64,000 nt of DNA from Arthrobacter sp. ES3-54 (GTDB lineage: Bacteria > Actinomycetota > Actinomycetes > Actinomycetales > Micrococcaceae): NCBI RefSeq assembly GCF_029504395.1, contig NZ_JAQFIF010000016.1, forward strand, positions 1 to 64,000, given 5' to 3'. The notes under the pieces are model-generated. The model did not search any database, was not told the origin of the DNA, and saw only the letters and a program-made list of their open reading frames with translations. This document shows, one piece after another, positions 50,978-58,928 of the stretch. The first letter of the stretch is position 1. Every line of letters starts with the position of its first letter. Position numbers and translations under genes: made by a program.

Positions 50978-51007
50978 ACTTTAGTGGCCTGCGCCACGTC
51001 CGGATAA
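50978..51007 (-). promoter_or_regulatory. Promoter candidate of the nucleoside uptake operon
   Basis: On the minus strand TTATCC (51007-51002), an 18-bp spacer and TAAAGT (50983-50978), about 130 bases before the BMP lipoprotein start. Confidence 0.4.
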
Positions 51008-51084
51008 CACACATCCCGACGAATCCCCAGATTGTTGAGAACTTGTTACCTAGTGGTAGCCGGGCCCTCCTGCCGGCGACGGCG

Positions 51085-51138
51085 CACAGACGCCTCCGGC
51101 GCCGGTCTCCGCGGGAACCGGCGCCGGAGGCGTCTGTG
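51085..51138 (-). terminator. 22-bp perfect hairpin after the oxidoreductase gene
   Basis: CACAGACGCCTCCGGCGCCGGT (only part quoted: arms 51085-51106 and 51117-51138) is a perfect stem with a 10-base loop, 25 bases after the stop on the minus strand. No U tract follows. Confidence 0.65.
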
Positions 51139-51162
51139 TATCTGGTGGGGCCTGCGGCCGGG

Positions 51163-52194
51163 CTAGAGCCGGACCAGCATCTTGCCGGTGTTGGCGCCGT
51201 CGAGCAGATCCATGAAGGCCTGCGGGGCGTTGTCCACGCCGTCCACCACGGTTTCGTCGTAGCGGACCGTTCCGTCGGCGAGCCAGCCGGACATGGTCTC
51301 GACAAACTCGGCCATGTGCTGCCAGTAGCCGCCCACCAGGAAGCCCTTGAGCGTCAGCTGCTTGCCGATTGCCAGCATGAGGTTCCGTGGCGCCGGTGTG
51401 GGCTCGGTTGAGTTGTACTGCGAAATGGCCCCGCACATGGCCACCCGGCCGCCGACGTTGAGCGCGGACAACGCCGCTTCCAGGTGCTCGCCGCCGACGT
51501 TGTCGAAGTAGACGTCAATGCCGCTGTCTCCCGCGGCCTTGGCGAGCTGCTCCGCCACGGGGCCGTCGTGGTAGTTGAACGCGGCGTCGAAGCCGAGTTC
51601 GAGCAGTCGGGCCACCTTTTCCGCCGATCCGGCGCTGCCGATCACGCGGGATGCGCCCATGGCCTTGGCGATCTGCCCGACGAGCGAGCCGACAGCACCG
51701 GCTGCACCCGAGACGAACACGGCGTCGCCGGGCTTGAAGTTGGCGACCTTCAGCAGTCCCGCGTAGGCGGTCAGGCCGGTCATGCCGAGGGCGCCGAGGA
51801 ACGCGGAGGCCGGGGCCAGGTCGGTGCGCGCCGGGCTGGTGGCCGCGGCATCGACGACGGCGTATTCGCGCCAGCCGAGGCTGTGCACGACCGTATCGCC
51901 GACGGCGCGCCCTTCGGCCCGGGACGCGATGACTTCGCCGACGGCGCCGCCCTCCATTGCGGCATCGAGCGCAAACGGTGCGGAGTAGGACTTGACGTCA
52001 TTCATGCGCCCGCGCATGTACGGGTCTACGGAAATGTAGAGGTTGCGGACCAGGACCTGGCCGTCCTGCAGTTCGGGCAGCGGCGACTCGGCGAGGCGGA
52101 AGTTTTCCGGGACCGGCCGGCCGTGCGGACGGGACGCCAGCTGGATCTCGCGGGTGGTGGCGGGAAGGGTGAGGGTTTCGGTGTTGGCGCTCAT
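51163..52194 (-). CDS. NADP-dependent oxidoreductase, MDR family (leukotriene B4 dehydrogenase / curcumin reductase type)
   Basis: 343 aa zinc-free medium-chain reductase. Opening QLASRPHGRPVPENFRLAE, LVRNLYISVDPYMRGRM and the NADP-binding VFVSGAAGAVGSLVGQIAKAMGA identify the PTGR/YncB branch that reduces alpha,beta-unsaturated carbonyls. ATG 52194 overlaps the ohr stop by four bases, so it is the last gene of an ohrR-ohr unit; reducing reactive enals formed by lipid peroxidation would fit. Ends before a long hairpin. Confidence 0.92.
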   Translation of the reverse strand: MSANTETLTLPATTREIQLASRPHGRPVPENFRLAESPLPELQDGQVLVRNLYISVDPYMRGRMNDVKSYSAPFALDAAMEGGAVGEVIASRAEGRAVGDTVVHSLGWREYAVVDAAATSPARTDLAPASAFLGALGMTGLTAYAGLLKVANFKPGDAVFVSGAAGAVGSLVGQIAKAMGASRVIGSAGSAEKVARLLELGFDAAFNYHDGPVAEQLAKAAGDSGIDVYFDNVGGEHLEAALSALNVGGRVAMCGAISQYNSTEPTPAPRNLMLAIGKQLTLKGFLVGGYWQHMAEFVETMSGWLADGTVRYDETVVDGVDNAPQAFMDLLDGANTGKMLVRL

Positions 52195-52622
52195 GCGGCT
52201 ACCTCCAGGATGGTGATGTCGACAGTGATGTTGCCGCGGGTGGCGTTGGAGTAGGGGCAGATCTGGTGGGCTTTGGCCACGAGGGACTCGGCGGTTTCCC
52301 GGTCCACAGCGGGCAGGGCGATCTCCAGTTCTGCGGCCAGGCCGTATCCGGCACCGTCCTCGAGGGCGCCGAAGTGGATCTTGGCGGCGACAGCGGAGTC
52401 CGTCAGGTCGGCTTTTTGCTGGCGGCCCACCAGGCGCAGGGCCGAGTGGAAGCACGCGGCATAGCCGGCGGCAAAGAGCTGCTCGGGGTTGGTTCCGGCG
52501 CCGTCGCCGCCGAGTTCCACCGGGCTGGCGAGGGTGACGCTGAGCTTGCCGTCCTTGCTGATGGCGGTGCCGTCGCGGCCTTCGCCGGAGGCCAGGGCCT
52601 CGGCTGTGTAAAGGGTCTTCAT
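52191..52622 (-). CDS. ohr: Organic hydroperoxide resistance protein (Ohr, OsmC superfamily)
   Basis: 143 aa thiol peroxidase reducing organic hydroperoxides with lipoyl-type donors. The two catalytic cysteines are visible: Cys57 in GYAACFHSAL and Cys122 in ICPYSNATRGN, and NPEQLFAAGYAAC is the Ohr signature. ATG 52622 gives the family length; GGAAA lies five bases upstream. It lies 94 bases downstream of the MarR-type regulator on the same strand and overlaps the oxidoreductase gene. Confidence 0.95.
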   Translation of the reverse strand: MKTLYTAEALASGEGRDGTAISKDGKLSVTLASPVELGGDGAGTNPEQLFAAGYAACFHSALRLVGRQQKADLTDSAVAAKIHFGALEDGAGYGLAAELEIALPAVDRETAESLVAKAHQICPYSNATRGNITVDITILEVAA

Positions 52623-52715
52623 GGGGTTTCCGTTCTGTGGTCGGGAAATCTTGGCGGGCATTGGCCCGGGGAAAGGCTGAGGGGTGTAAGGGGTAGGGCT
52701 TAGGAAGGGGTTGGC

Positions 52716-53180
52716 TTAGTGGGAGGCGTGGAGCGCGTTGGCCAGCCGGCCCAGGGTGTCGCGGAGCTGGTCCAGTTCCGCGGCGGTGAGCCCGGCGGCG
52801 TCGGCCAGGCGCTGCGGGATGCCGCTGGCCCTGGCGCTCAGGGCGGCCCCGGCGTCGGTAAGGAAGATCTCCACGCGGCGCTCATCCTCGGCCGACCGGC
52901 GGCGCTGAACGAGGCCCAGTGCTTCGAGCCGCTTGAGCAGCGGCGACAGGGTGCCGGAGTCGAGCCCCAGCTCCTCCCCCAGTTCCCGAACGCTGCGCGG
53001 CTCCGCTTCCCAAAGCACCAGCATGGCGAGGTACTGCGGGTAGGTCAGGCCGAGCTCCTCCAGCATGGGCCGGTAGGCGGCCGTGGCGGCGCGCGAGGCC
53101 GAGTACATCGCGAAACACACCTGCCGGTTCAGGCGGAGCGCTTCCGGGCTGGCAGGGCGGGCCTGTTCTGGCGTGGTCAT
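52716..53180 (-). CDS. ohrR: MarR family peroxide sensor (OhrR-like)
   Basis: 154 aa winged-helix repressor. The reactive cysteine typical of OhrR is present as Cys22 in RQVCFAMYSASR, with TYPQYLAMLVLWE and the winged helix LGEELGLDSGTLSPLLKRLEALGLVQRRRSAEDERRVEIFLT following. Oxidation of that cysteine by organic peroxides releases the repressor from DNA. ATG 53180 is set by TACCGT six bases upstream; an open frame extends further but crosses the operator. A perfect double palindrome covers its -35 region, implying self-repression, and ohr lies downstream. Confidence 0.92.
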   Translation of the reverse strand: MTTPEQARPASPEALRLNRQVCFAMYSASRAATAAYRPMLEELGLTYPQYLAMLVLWEAEPRSVRELGEELGLDSGTLSPLLKRLEALGLVQRRRSAEDERRVEIFLTDAGAALSARASGIPQRLADAAGLTAAELDQLRDTLGRLANALHASH

Positions 53181-53186
53181 GGTTCC

Positions 53187-53215
53187 ACGGTACGCCACAA
53201 TTGGGTTGTGCACAA
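53187..53215 (-). promoter_or_regulatory. Promoter of ohrR
   Basis: On the minus strand TTGTGC (53215-53210), a 17-bp spacer and TACCGT (53192-53187), then 6 nt to ATG 53180. The -35 is inside the palindromic operator. Confidence 0.6.
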
Positions 53216-53237
53216 TTCAGTTGTGCACAACCCAATT
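53199..53237. promoter_or_regulatory. OhrR operator: perfect 17-bp inverted repeat
   Basis: AATTGGGTTGTGCACAA (53199-53215) and its exact reverse complement (53221-53237) with spacer TTCAG. Each arm contains TTGTGCACAA, itself a 10-bp palindrome, so there are two full sites 15 bp apart, able to bind two dimers. Confidence 0.8.
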
Positions 53238-53261
53238 TTGAATGCAATGAGGCATCTGCCG

Positions 53262-53365
53262 AATTTCCCCAACTTCGCAGGGGCCCGACGGCGTGTCGGC
53301 CCGCACCGCCGGTGCGTCCCGGCGTCGTGCTGGCAAAGGTGGGGAAACTCCGCGCGTCGGGCGCG
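53262..53365. repeat. REP-like dispersed element, copy B
   Basis: AATTTCCCCAACTT (53262-53275) faces AAAGGTGGGGAAACT (53335-53349), with CGCGCGTCGGG after it, resembling both ends of copy A at 8971-9070. It lies between the ohrR promoter and the M20 gene. Confidence 0.55.
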
Positions 53366-53402
53366 GAGGTCAGAGTCGGGGAGAGCTGCGGGCCGGAGGG
53401 AT

Positions 53403-54602
53403 TTAGAGGTCGCGGATGGTACGCAGGGCCGCCGCCGTGAGCACCTGGATGCCGAGGCCAAGCGCCCGCTCGTCAACGATGTAGTCGCCGCGGTGGAGGT
53501 CGTATTCTTCCCCGCCGGGGGTCTTGGTGCCGAGGCGCATCATGGCGCCCGGGGTGTCGGCCAGGAACCAGGCGAAGTCTTCCCCGCCCATGGACTGCGG
53601 GGTCAGGACCACGGCGCCCTCGCCGATTTCGGCGCGGGCCGCGGCCTCGATCAGCGCGGTTTCGTGCTCGGAGTTGACCACCGGCGGCACGCCGCGGGTG
53701 TGTTCCAGGTGGACGTCGACGCCGTAGGGCTCGGCGATCTGCCGGATGATGTCGTCGAGCAGTTCGCCGGCGTCGTGCCAGGCCTCCCGGTCCAGGCACC
53801 GCATGGTGCCGGCCATGTAGCCGCTTCCGGGGATGGCGTTCGGGGCCGAGCCTGCGGAGATCTGGCCCCAGACCACGGACACGCCGCTGCGGACATCGAC
53901 GCGTCGCGAGAGCACGGCGGGAACATTGATCGCGATCTGCGCCAGGGCGAAGACCAGCTCCTCGGTCAGGTGGGGGCGCGAGGTGTGGCCGCCGCGGCCG
54001 GAGAGTTCAATTTTGATGGTGTCCGAGGCGGAGGTGATGGCCCCGATCCGGGTGCCGATCTTGCCGATCTCGATCCGGGGATCGCAGTGCAGCGCCAGGA
54101 TGCGCGGCACGCCTTCCAGGACGCCCTGCTCGATGCACGCGTTGGCGCCGCCGGGCATGGTTTCCTCGGCCGGCTGGAAGATGATCCGGACCGTTCCCCG
54201 CAGCGGGGACTGCTCATGCATCCGCTGCAGGACCAGCGCGATGCCGAGCATGGTGGTGGTGTGGATGTCGTGGCCGCAGGCGTGGGTCACGCCGTGGTTC
54301 TTCGAGGCGAACTCGAGGCCTGTTTCCTCGATGATCGGCAGGGCGTCGATGTCCCCGCGCAGGGCGGTGGCGATGGGACCCTGTCCGACGTCGACCGTCA
54401 GGCCCGTGCCTTCGAGCCGGCGGGGTTTGAGCCCGGCTTCCTCGAGCCGTTTCGCCAGCTTGTCGGTGGTGCGGAATTCTTTGAACGAAAGTTCCGGGTG
54501 CGCATGGAGGTCGCGGCGGAAAGCGATTAGCTCCGGCAGGAGGGGCTCCAGCCACGGCCCCACGAGAGTCGTGGGCTCAGCTTCAGTCGAGTAGTTGCGC
54601 AC
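53403..54602 (-). CDS. M20 family amidohydrolase
   Basis: 399 aa metal-dependent amidohydrolase of the HipO/IAA-amino acid hydrolase type. Metal and catalytic residues: LRRDLHAHPELSF start (here FRRDLHAHPELSFKEF), RGDIDALPI, HACGHDIHTTTMLG, IFQPAEETMPGG, and a dimerisation domain beginning GRGGHTSRP. Such enzymes remove acyl or amino-acid groups from N-acyl compounds; the exact substrate is not deducible. The start is GTG 54602 with TAGAGT six bases upstream, no ribosome site. Monocistronic. Confidence 0.92.
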   Translation of the reverse strand: MRNYSTEAEPTTLVGPWLEPLLPELIAFRRDLHAHPELSFKEFRTTDKLAKRLEEAGLKPRRLEGTGLTVDVGQGPIATALRGDIDALPIIEETGLEFASKNHGVTHACGHDIHTTTMLGIALVLQRMHEQSPLRGTVRIIFQPAEETMPGGANACIEQGVLEGVPRILALHCDPRIEIGKIGTRIGAITSASDTIKIELSGRGGHTSRPHLTEELVFALAQIAINVPAVLSRRVDVRSGVSVVWGQISAGSAPNAIPGSGYMAGTMRCLDREAWHDAGELLDDIIRQIAEPYGVDVHLEHTRGVPPVVNSEHETALIEAAARAEIGEGAVVLTPQSMGGEDFAWFLADTPGAMMRLGTKTPGGEEYDLHRGDYIVDERALGLGIQVLTAAALRTIRDL

Positions 54603-54608
54603 GGAATA

Positions 54609-54614
54609 ACTCTA
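54609..54614 (-). promoter_or_regulatory. -10 element of a leaderless promoter (M20 gene)
   Basis: TAGAGT on the minus strand with 6 nt before the GTG start at 54602. Confidence 0.5.
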
Positions 54615-54699
54615 GCGAGCGGACAATAAATAGCGGCATCGGGTACGGCGCGTTACGGATTGCTGAATACTGCACAACCCCTGATTCGCTCCAATCCGC

Positions 54700-55833
54700 C
54701 TACAGGACGTCGGTGTCGCCCTTGGCCTTGATGGCGTCCACGGCCTGCTTGACCCGCTGTGAGTGTTCCTTGGTGGTGACCAGCAGGGCGTCGGGGGTGT
54801 CCACGATCACGACGTCCTTGATGCCGATCAAGGCGATCACCCGCTTGGTATCGGAGACCACCACGCCGCTGGCGTTCTCGGTGAAAACGCGGGCGCCCTC
54901 GCCCAGTACCGTGACCTCGTCGACTTCCTTGGCGCTGTTGAGCCGGCCCACGGAGGCGAAGTCCCCGACGTCGTCCCAGAGGAACGTTCCGGGCACCACG
55001 GCGACGTCGCCGGCGGCGGCGGCGGGCTCGGCGACGGCGTAGTCAATGGCGATCTTGGGCAGCGTGGGCCACACCCGGGCGGTGACGGCGTCGCGCTCCG
55101 GGGTGTCCCAGGCCTTGGCGATTTCCTGGAGTCCGGCGAAGAGCTCGGGCTGGTTGGCCTCGAGGTGCTTGAGCATCAGCGAGACCGGCGCCACGAACAT
55201 GCCCGCGTTCCAGACATATTCCCCGCTGTCGACGTACTGCTGGGCCACTTCCTCGCTGGGCTTCTCCACGAACTCCACCACGGCCTGGGCGCTGGGCGCG
55301 TCGGGGATGTTGAGGTTCGCGCCGGAGCGGATGTAGCCGAATCCGGTGGAGGGATGGGTCGGCTTGATGCCGATGGTGACGATCTTCCCGGCGGCGGCGG
55401 TGTAGACGGCCTCACGGACTGCGTCCTGGAAGAGGTCATCCGGGCTGATGACCTGGTCCGCGGCGAACGAGCCCATGATGGTGTCCGGGTCCCGCTCATG
55501 GAGGATGGCCGCGGCAAGGCCGATCGCCGCACCGGAGTCCTTGGGTTCGCTTTCCAAGACAAGGTTGGAGTCCAGGACCTCAGGCAGTTGCCGGCAGACG
55601 GCGGCCTTGTGGGCGGAGCCGGTCACCACCAGCACGTGCTTGCCGGCGACGGGCTGGAGGCGGTCGTAGGTTGCGCGCAGCAGAGTGCTGCCCGACCCGG
55701 TAAGGTCGTGAAGGAATTTCGGGGCTGCTGCCCGTGACAGGGGCCAAAGACGGGTCCCCACCCCGCCCGCCGGAATAACCGCAATAAAACGGTCCAACGG
55801 TGAATCCTGGCTTGTCACTTTGTCTGTAGTCAT
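54700..55833 (-). CDS. manC: Mannose-1-phosphate guanylyltransferase
   Basis: 377 aa nucleotidyltransferase making GDP-mannose for mannosylated lipids and glycans. The signature FIAVIPAGGVGTRLWPLSRAAAPKFL, the phosphate-binding SEPKDSGAAIGLAAAIL (variant of the usual ENT/EPxxxGTA), FVEKPSEEVA and WNAGMFV are present. It lacks the C-terminal phosphomannose isomerase (cupin) domain of bifunctional ManC, as is normal in actinobacteria. ATG 55833 is chosen: a TAAAGT -10 box lies seven bases upstream; an adjacent GTG (55836) is only four bases away. Divergent from sdhCDAB. Confidence 0.92.
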   Translation of the reverse strand: MTTDKVTSQDSPLDRFIAVIPAGGVGTRLWPLSRAAAPKFLHDLTGSGSTLLRATYDRLQPVAGKHVLVVTGSAHKAAVCRQLPEVLDSNLVLESEPKDSGAAIGLAAAILHERDPDTIMGSFAADQVISPDDLFQDAVREAVYTAAAGKIVTIGIKPTHPSTGFGYIRSGANLNIPDAPSAQAVVEFVEKPSEEVAQQYVDSGEYVWNAGMFVAPVSLMLKHLEANQPELFAGLQEIAKAWDTPERDAVTARVWPTLPKIAIDYAVAEPAAAAGDVAVVPGTFLWDDVGDFASVGRLNSAKEVDEVTVLGEGARVFTENASGVVVSDTKRVIALIGIKDVVIVDTPDALLVTTKEHSQRVKQAVDAIKAKGDTDVL

Positions 55834-55840
55834 CACGGCT

Positions 55841-55846
55841 ACTTTA
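55841..55846 (-). promoter_or_regulatory. -10 element of a leaderless promoter (manC)
   Basis: TAAAGT on the minus strand with 7 nt before ATG 55833. Confidence 0.45.
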
Positions 55847-55982
55847 GCCGACGGCGGCCGAATCGGCCCCGATTGGGCCGGGATCGAGGCCCTCCAGCCC
55901 CTTTAACCGGGGACAAATGTGGCGTTCGTCTCAAAACCGATGCAAAATCGCGCCGGGGCCTGTCAACAAGGGGTTCCTAAAT

Positions 55983-56017
55983 TGAATAAGCTGTGAGCGA
56001 AGCCTAGATTTAGGCTT
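55983..56017 (+). promoter_or_regulatory. sdh promoter with overlapping palindrome
   Basis: TTGAAT (55983-55988), 16-bp spacer, TAGATT (56005-56010). AAGCCTA (56000-56006) and TAGGCTT (56011-56017) form a palindrome with a GATT centre over the -10, a possible repressor site. The leader to sdhC is about 85 nt. Confidence 0.5.
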
Positions 56018-56100
56018 GAGCTTACGAGTGCTCTCGCAGCAGGCGTTCCCCCCGCGTGGATCCCATGCCAGCGCCGCTGTGTTGCAGGGAGGTTTATTCA

Positions 56101-56481
56101 GTGCCGACAAAACCAGCTGGCACCTTGTACCGCGGCCGTGAAGGCATGTGGTCCTGGGTTGGACACCGCATTACCGGTGTAGTGATTTTCTTCTTCTTGT
56201 TGGTCCACGTGCTGGACACCTCATTGGTGCGTGTGTCCCCCGAGGCCTACACCGCAGTGATTGGTACCTACAAGAACCCCCTCATGGCCCTGGGTGAAAC
56301 GGGCCTTGTCGCGGCGATCGTGTTCCACGCCTTCAACGGCCTGCGGATCATCGCCGTCGACTTCTGGAAGAAGGGTGCCAAGTACCAGCGTCAGATGCTC
56401 TGGACGGTCCTGGGCCTCTGGGTCGTCGTCATGGTCGGCTTCTCCATCCGCCACCTGTCCCTCGCCCTTGGAGGTCACTAA
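56101..56481 (+). CDS. sdhC: Succinate dehydrogenase cytochrome b subunit
   Basis: 126 aa membrane anchor of complex II. Family blocks: RGREGMWSWVGHRITGVVIFFFLLVHVLDTSLV, with histidines that bind haem b, and IVFHAFNGLRIIAVDFW. Three helices. GTG 56101 has GGAGG eight bases upstream; the upstream in-frame ATG at 56056 would add a non-conserved cysteine-containing stretch. First gene of sdhCDAB; it is followed after three bases by sdhD. Confidence 0.93.
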   Translation: MPTKPAGTLYRGREGMWSWVGHRITGVVIFFFLLVHVLDTSLVRVSPEAYTAVIGTYKNPLMALGETGLVAAIVFHAFNGLRIIAVDFWKKGAKYQRQMLWTVLGLWVVVMVGFSIRHLSLALGGH

Positions 56482-56484
56482 GCC

Positions 56485-56949
56485 ATGACTGCAACCATTC
56501 AGAGCCCACGCAGTGGAAAAATCCAGCCCAAGTACCGCCGCACCGGCGGTTCCAGGGGCAACTTTGAGATGCTCGCCTGGCTCTTCATGCGCCTCTCCGG
56601 CGTCGTGCTGGTGGTGCTGATCTTCGGCCACCTGACCGTCAACCTGCTGGTCGGCGAGGGCATCCACGCGATCAACTTCGGCTTTGTGGCCGGCAAGTGG
56701 GCCGACCCGTTCTGGCAGTTCTGGGACCTGGCCATGCTGTGGCTCGCCATGCTGCACGGCACCAACGGCGTCCGCACGATCATCAATGACTACGCCGAAA
56801 AGGACGCCACGCGCCTGTGGCTGAAGATTGTGCTTTACGCGGCCACCACGGTCATCATCGTCCTGGGCACCCTGGTCATCTTCACGTTCAACCCGTGCCC
56901 CGTGGCCAACGGCGTCCAGCTTCCCGGCGGCTTCTGCCCCGCACCTTAG
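56485..56949 (+). CDS. sdhD: Succinate dehydrogenase hydrophobic membrane anchor subunit
   Basis: 154 aa second anchor. Three helices; the conserved LAWLFMRLSGVVLVVLIFGHL and MLWLAMLHGTNGVRTIINDYAEKD carry the quinone- and haem-side residues. It contains two C-terminal cysteines beyond the last helix (FNPCPVANG and GGFCPAP), an unusual tail. About 180 bases follow before sdhA, with no promoter that stands out. Confidence 0.92.
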   Translation: MTATIQSPRSGKIQPKYRRTGGSRGNFEMLAWLFMRLSGVVLVVLIFGHLTVNLLVGEGIHAINFGFVAGKWADPFWQFWDLAMLWLAMLHGTNGVRTIINDYAEKDATRLWLKIVLYAATTVIIVLGTLVIFTFNPCPVANGVQLPGGFCPAP

Positions 56950-57127
56950 GGGCTCAGCCGTAACGGCGGAACCGCCGCGGACCGCGGCCCCTACGGGCTA
57001 GAACTTGCGGTCCCCCACGGCAACTGATCTTGCCTGCCGAGCGCAGGCGCAGATTGCATGAGAATTCACCGGGCAGGCGCGGCCTGCAGGTGGGTTATAG
57101 CGAATTTTGAGAGAAAGAGCGTCTGGT

Positions 57128-58927
57128 ATGCAGGTCCATAAGTACGACGTCGTGATCGTCGGTGCCGGTGGCGCCGGGATGCGCGCGGCGATCGAATCAG
57201 GTCAGCGCGCCCGAACAGCAGTACTGACCAAGCTCTACCCCACCCGGTCCCACACCGGCGCGGCGCAGGGCGGCATGTGTGCGGCCCTGGCCAACGTCGA
57301 GGAAGACAACTGGGAGTGGCACACCTTCGACACCATCAAGGGTGGCGACTACCTGGTTGACCAGGACGCCGCCGAGGTCATGGCGAAGGAAGCGATCGAC
57401 GCCGTCCTGGACCTGGAGAAGATGGGCCTGCCGTTCAACCGCACGCCCGAGGGCCGCATTGACCAGCGCCGTTTCGGTGGCCACACCCGTGACCACGGCA
57501 AGGCACCGGTCCGCCGTGCCTGCTACGCCGCCGACCGCACCGGCCACATGATCCTGCAGACCCTGTACCAGAACTGCGTCAAGCACAACGTCGAGTTCTA
57601 CAACGAGTACTACGTCCTGGACCTGCTGACCGTCGAAGAGGACGCTGTCCGCGAGGACGGCACGCCGTACAAGCAGAAGCGCGTCGCTGGCGTCGTGTCC
57701 TACGACCTCGCCTCGGGCGAGCTGCACGTCTTCCAGGCCAAGTCCGTGGTGTTCGCCTCCGGCGGCGCCGGCAAGGTCTTCAAGACCACCTCCAACGCCC
57801 ACACGCTCACCGGTGACGGCATGGGCATCGCGTTCCGCCGGGGCATCCCGCTGGAGGACATGGAGTTCTTCCAGTTCCACCCGACAGGCCTTGCTGGCCT
57901 GGGCATTCTGCTCTCCGAGGCCGCCCGCGGCGAAGGCGCAATCCTGCGCAACTCCGAGGGCGAACGCTTCATGGAGCGCTACGCGCCCACCATCAAGGAC
58001 CTCGCCCCGCGCGACATCGTGGCCCGCTCTATGGCCAACGAAGTCCGTGAAGGACGCGGCTGCGGCCCGAACAAGGACTACGTCCTCCTGGACCTGACCC
58101 ACCTCGAGCCTGCGCACATCGATGCCAAGCTGCCGGACATCACCGAGTTCGCCCGCACCTACCTGGGTGTGGAGCCGTACACGGAGCCGGTTCCGGTTTT
58201 CCCGACGGCGCACTACGCCATGGGCGGCATCCCCACCAACATCACCGCCGAGGTCCTCCAGGACAACGACACGGTGGTCCCGGGCCTCTACGCCGCCGGC
58301 GAGGTCGCCTGCGTCTCCGTCCACGGCTCCAACCGCCTGGGCACCAACTCGCTGCTGGACATCAACGTGTTCGGCAAGCGCGCAGGCATCGCGGCCGCCG
58401 AATATGCCAAGACCGCCGATTTCGTGGAGCTCCCCGCTGACCCGGAGGCCTACACGCTGAACCTGCTGGACCACGTCCGCACCTCCGACGGCACCGAGAA
58501 GGTCGCTGCGATCCGCAAGGAGCTGCAGGACACCATGGACGCCAACATGCAGGTGTTCCGCACGGCCGACACGCTGAACCAGGTTCTGAGGGACATTGCC
58601 TCCTTCGAGGAGCGGTACCAGCGCATCAGCGTCCAGGACAAGGGCAAGCGCTTCAACCTGGACCTGCTCGAGGCCGTGGAGCTGGGCTTCCTGCTGGAGC
58701 TCGCCAAGGTCATGACCGTGGCGGCCCTGCACCGCGAGGAATCCCGCGGCGGCCACTTCCGCGAGGACTTCCCCGAGCGCGACGACGAAAAATTCATGAA
58801 GCACTCCATGGCGTACAAGGATGAGCACGCCCCGGCGGATGGTACCGCCGAGTCGATTGCCGGCATCCGGCTTGCCACCAAACCGGTGGTCTTTACGCGC
58901 TACGAGCCGATGGTGAGGAAGTACTAA
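57128..58927 (+). CDS. sdhA: Succinate dehydrogenase flavoprotein subunit
   Basis: 599 aa cytoplasmic-face subunit oxidising succinate to fumarate. FAD-binding YDVVIVGAGGAGMRAAIES opens the protein; RSHTGAAQGGMCAAL carries His42, the covalent FAD site; FGGHTRDHGKAPVRRACYAADRTGH and YAAGEVACVSVHGSNRLGTNSLLD are substrate and FAD segments. ATG 57128 is chosen over a TTG at 57107; AGAAAGAG precedes at about ten bases. sdhB begins one base after the stop. Confidence 0.95.
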   Translation: MQVHKYDVVIVGAGGAGMRAAIESGQRARTAVLTKLYPTRSHTGAAQGGMCAALANVEEDNWEWHTFDTIKGGDYLVDQDAAEVMAKEAIDAVLDLEKMGLPFNRTPEGRIDQRRFGGHTRDHGKAPVRRACYAADRTGHMILQTLYQNCVKHNVEFYNEYYVLDLLTVEEDAVREDGTPYKQKRVAGVVSYDLASGELHVFQAKSVVFASGGAGKVFKTTSNAHTLTGDGMGIAFRRGIPLEDMEFFQFHPTGLAGLGILLSEAARGEGAILRNSEGERFMERYAPTIKDLAPRDIVARSMANEVREGRGCGPNKDYVLLDLTHLEPAHIDAKLPDITEFARTYLGVEPYTEPVPVFPTAHYAMGGIPTNITAEVLQDNDTVVPGLYAAGEVACVSVHGSNRLGTNSLLDINVFGKRAGIAAAEYAKTADFVELPADPEAYTLNLLDHVRTSDGTEKVAAIRKELQDTMDANMQVFRTADTLNQVLRDIASFEERYQRISVQDKGKRFNLDLLEAVELGFLLELAKVMTVAALHREESRGGHFREDFPERDDEKFMKHSMAYKDEHAPADGTAESIAGIRLATKPVVFTRYEPMVRKY

Positions 58928-58928
58928 G

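Larger units (their letters stand above)
50849..51162. other. Divergent-free intergenic region upstream of the nucleoside operon
   Basis: Contains the leader and promoter of the BMP lipoprotein gene (50849-51007) and the 22-bp hairpin behind the oxidoreductase gene. I see no coding frame. Confidence 0.6.
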
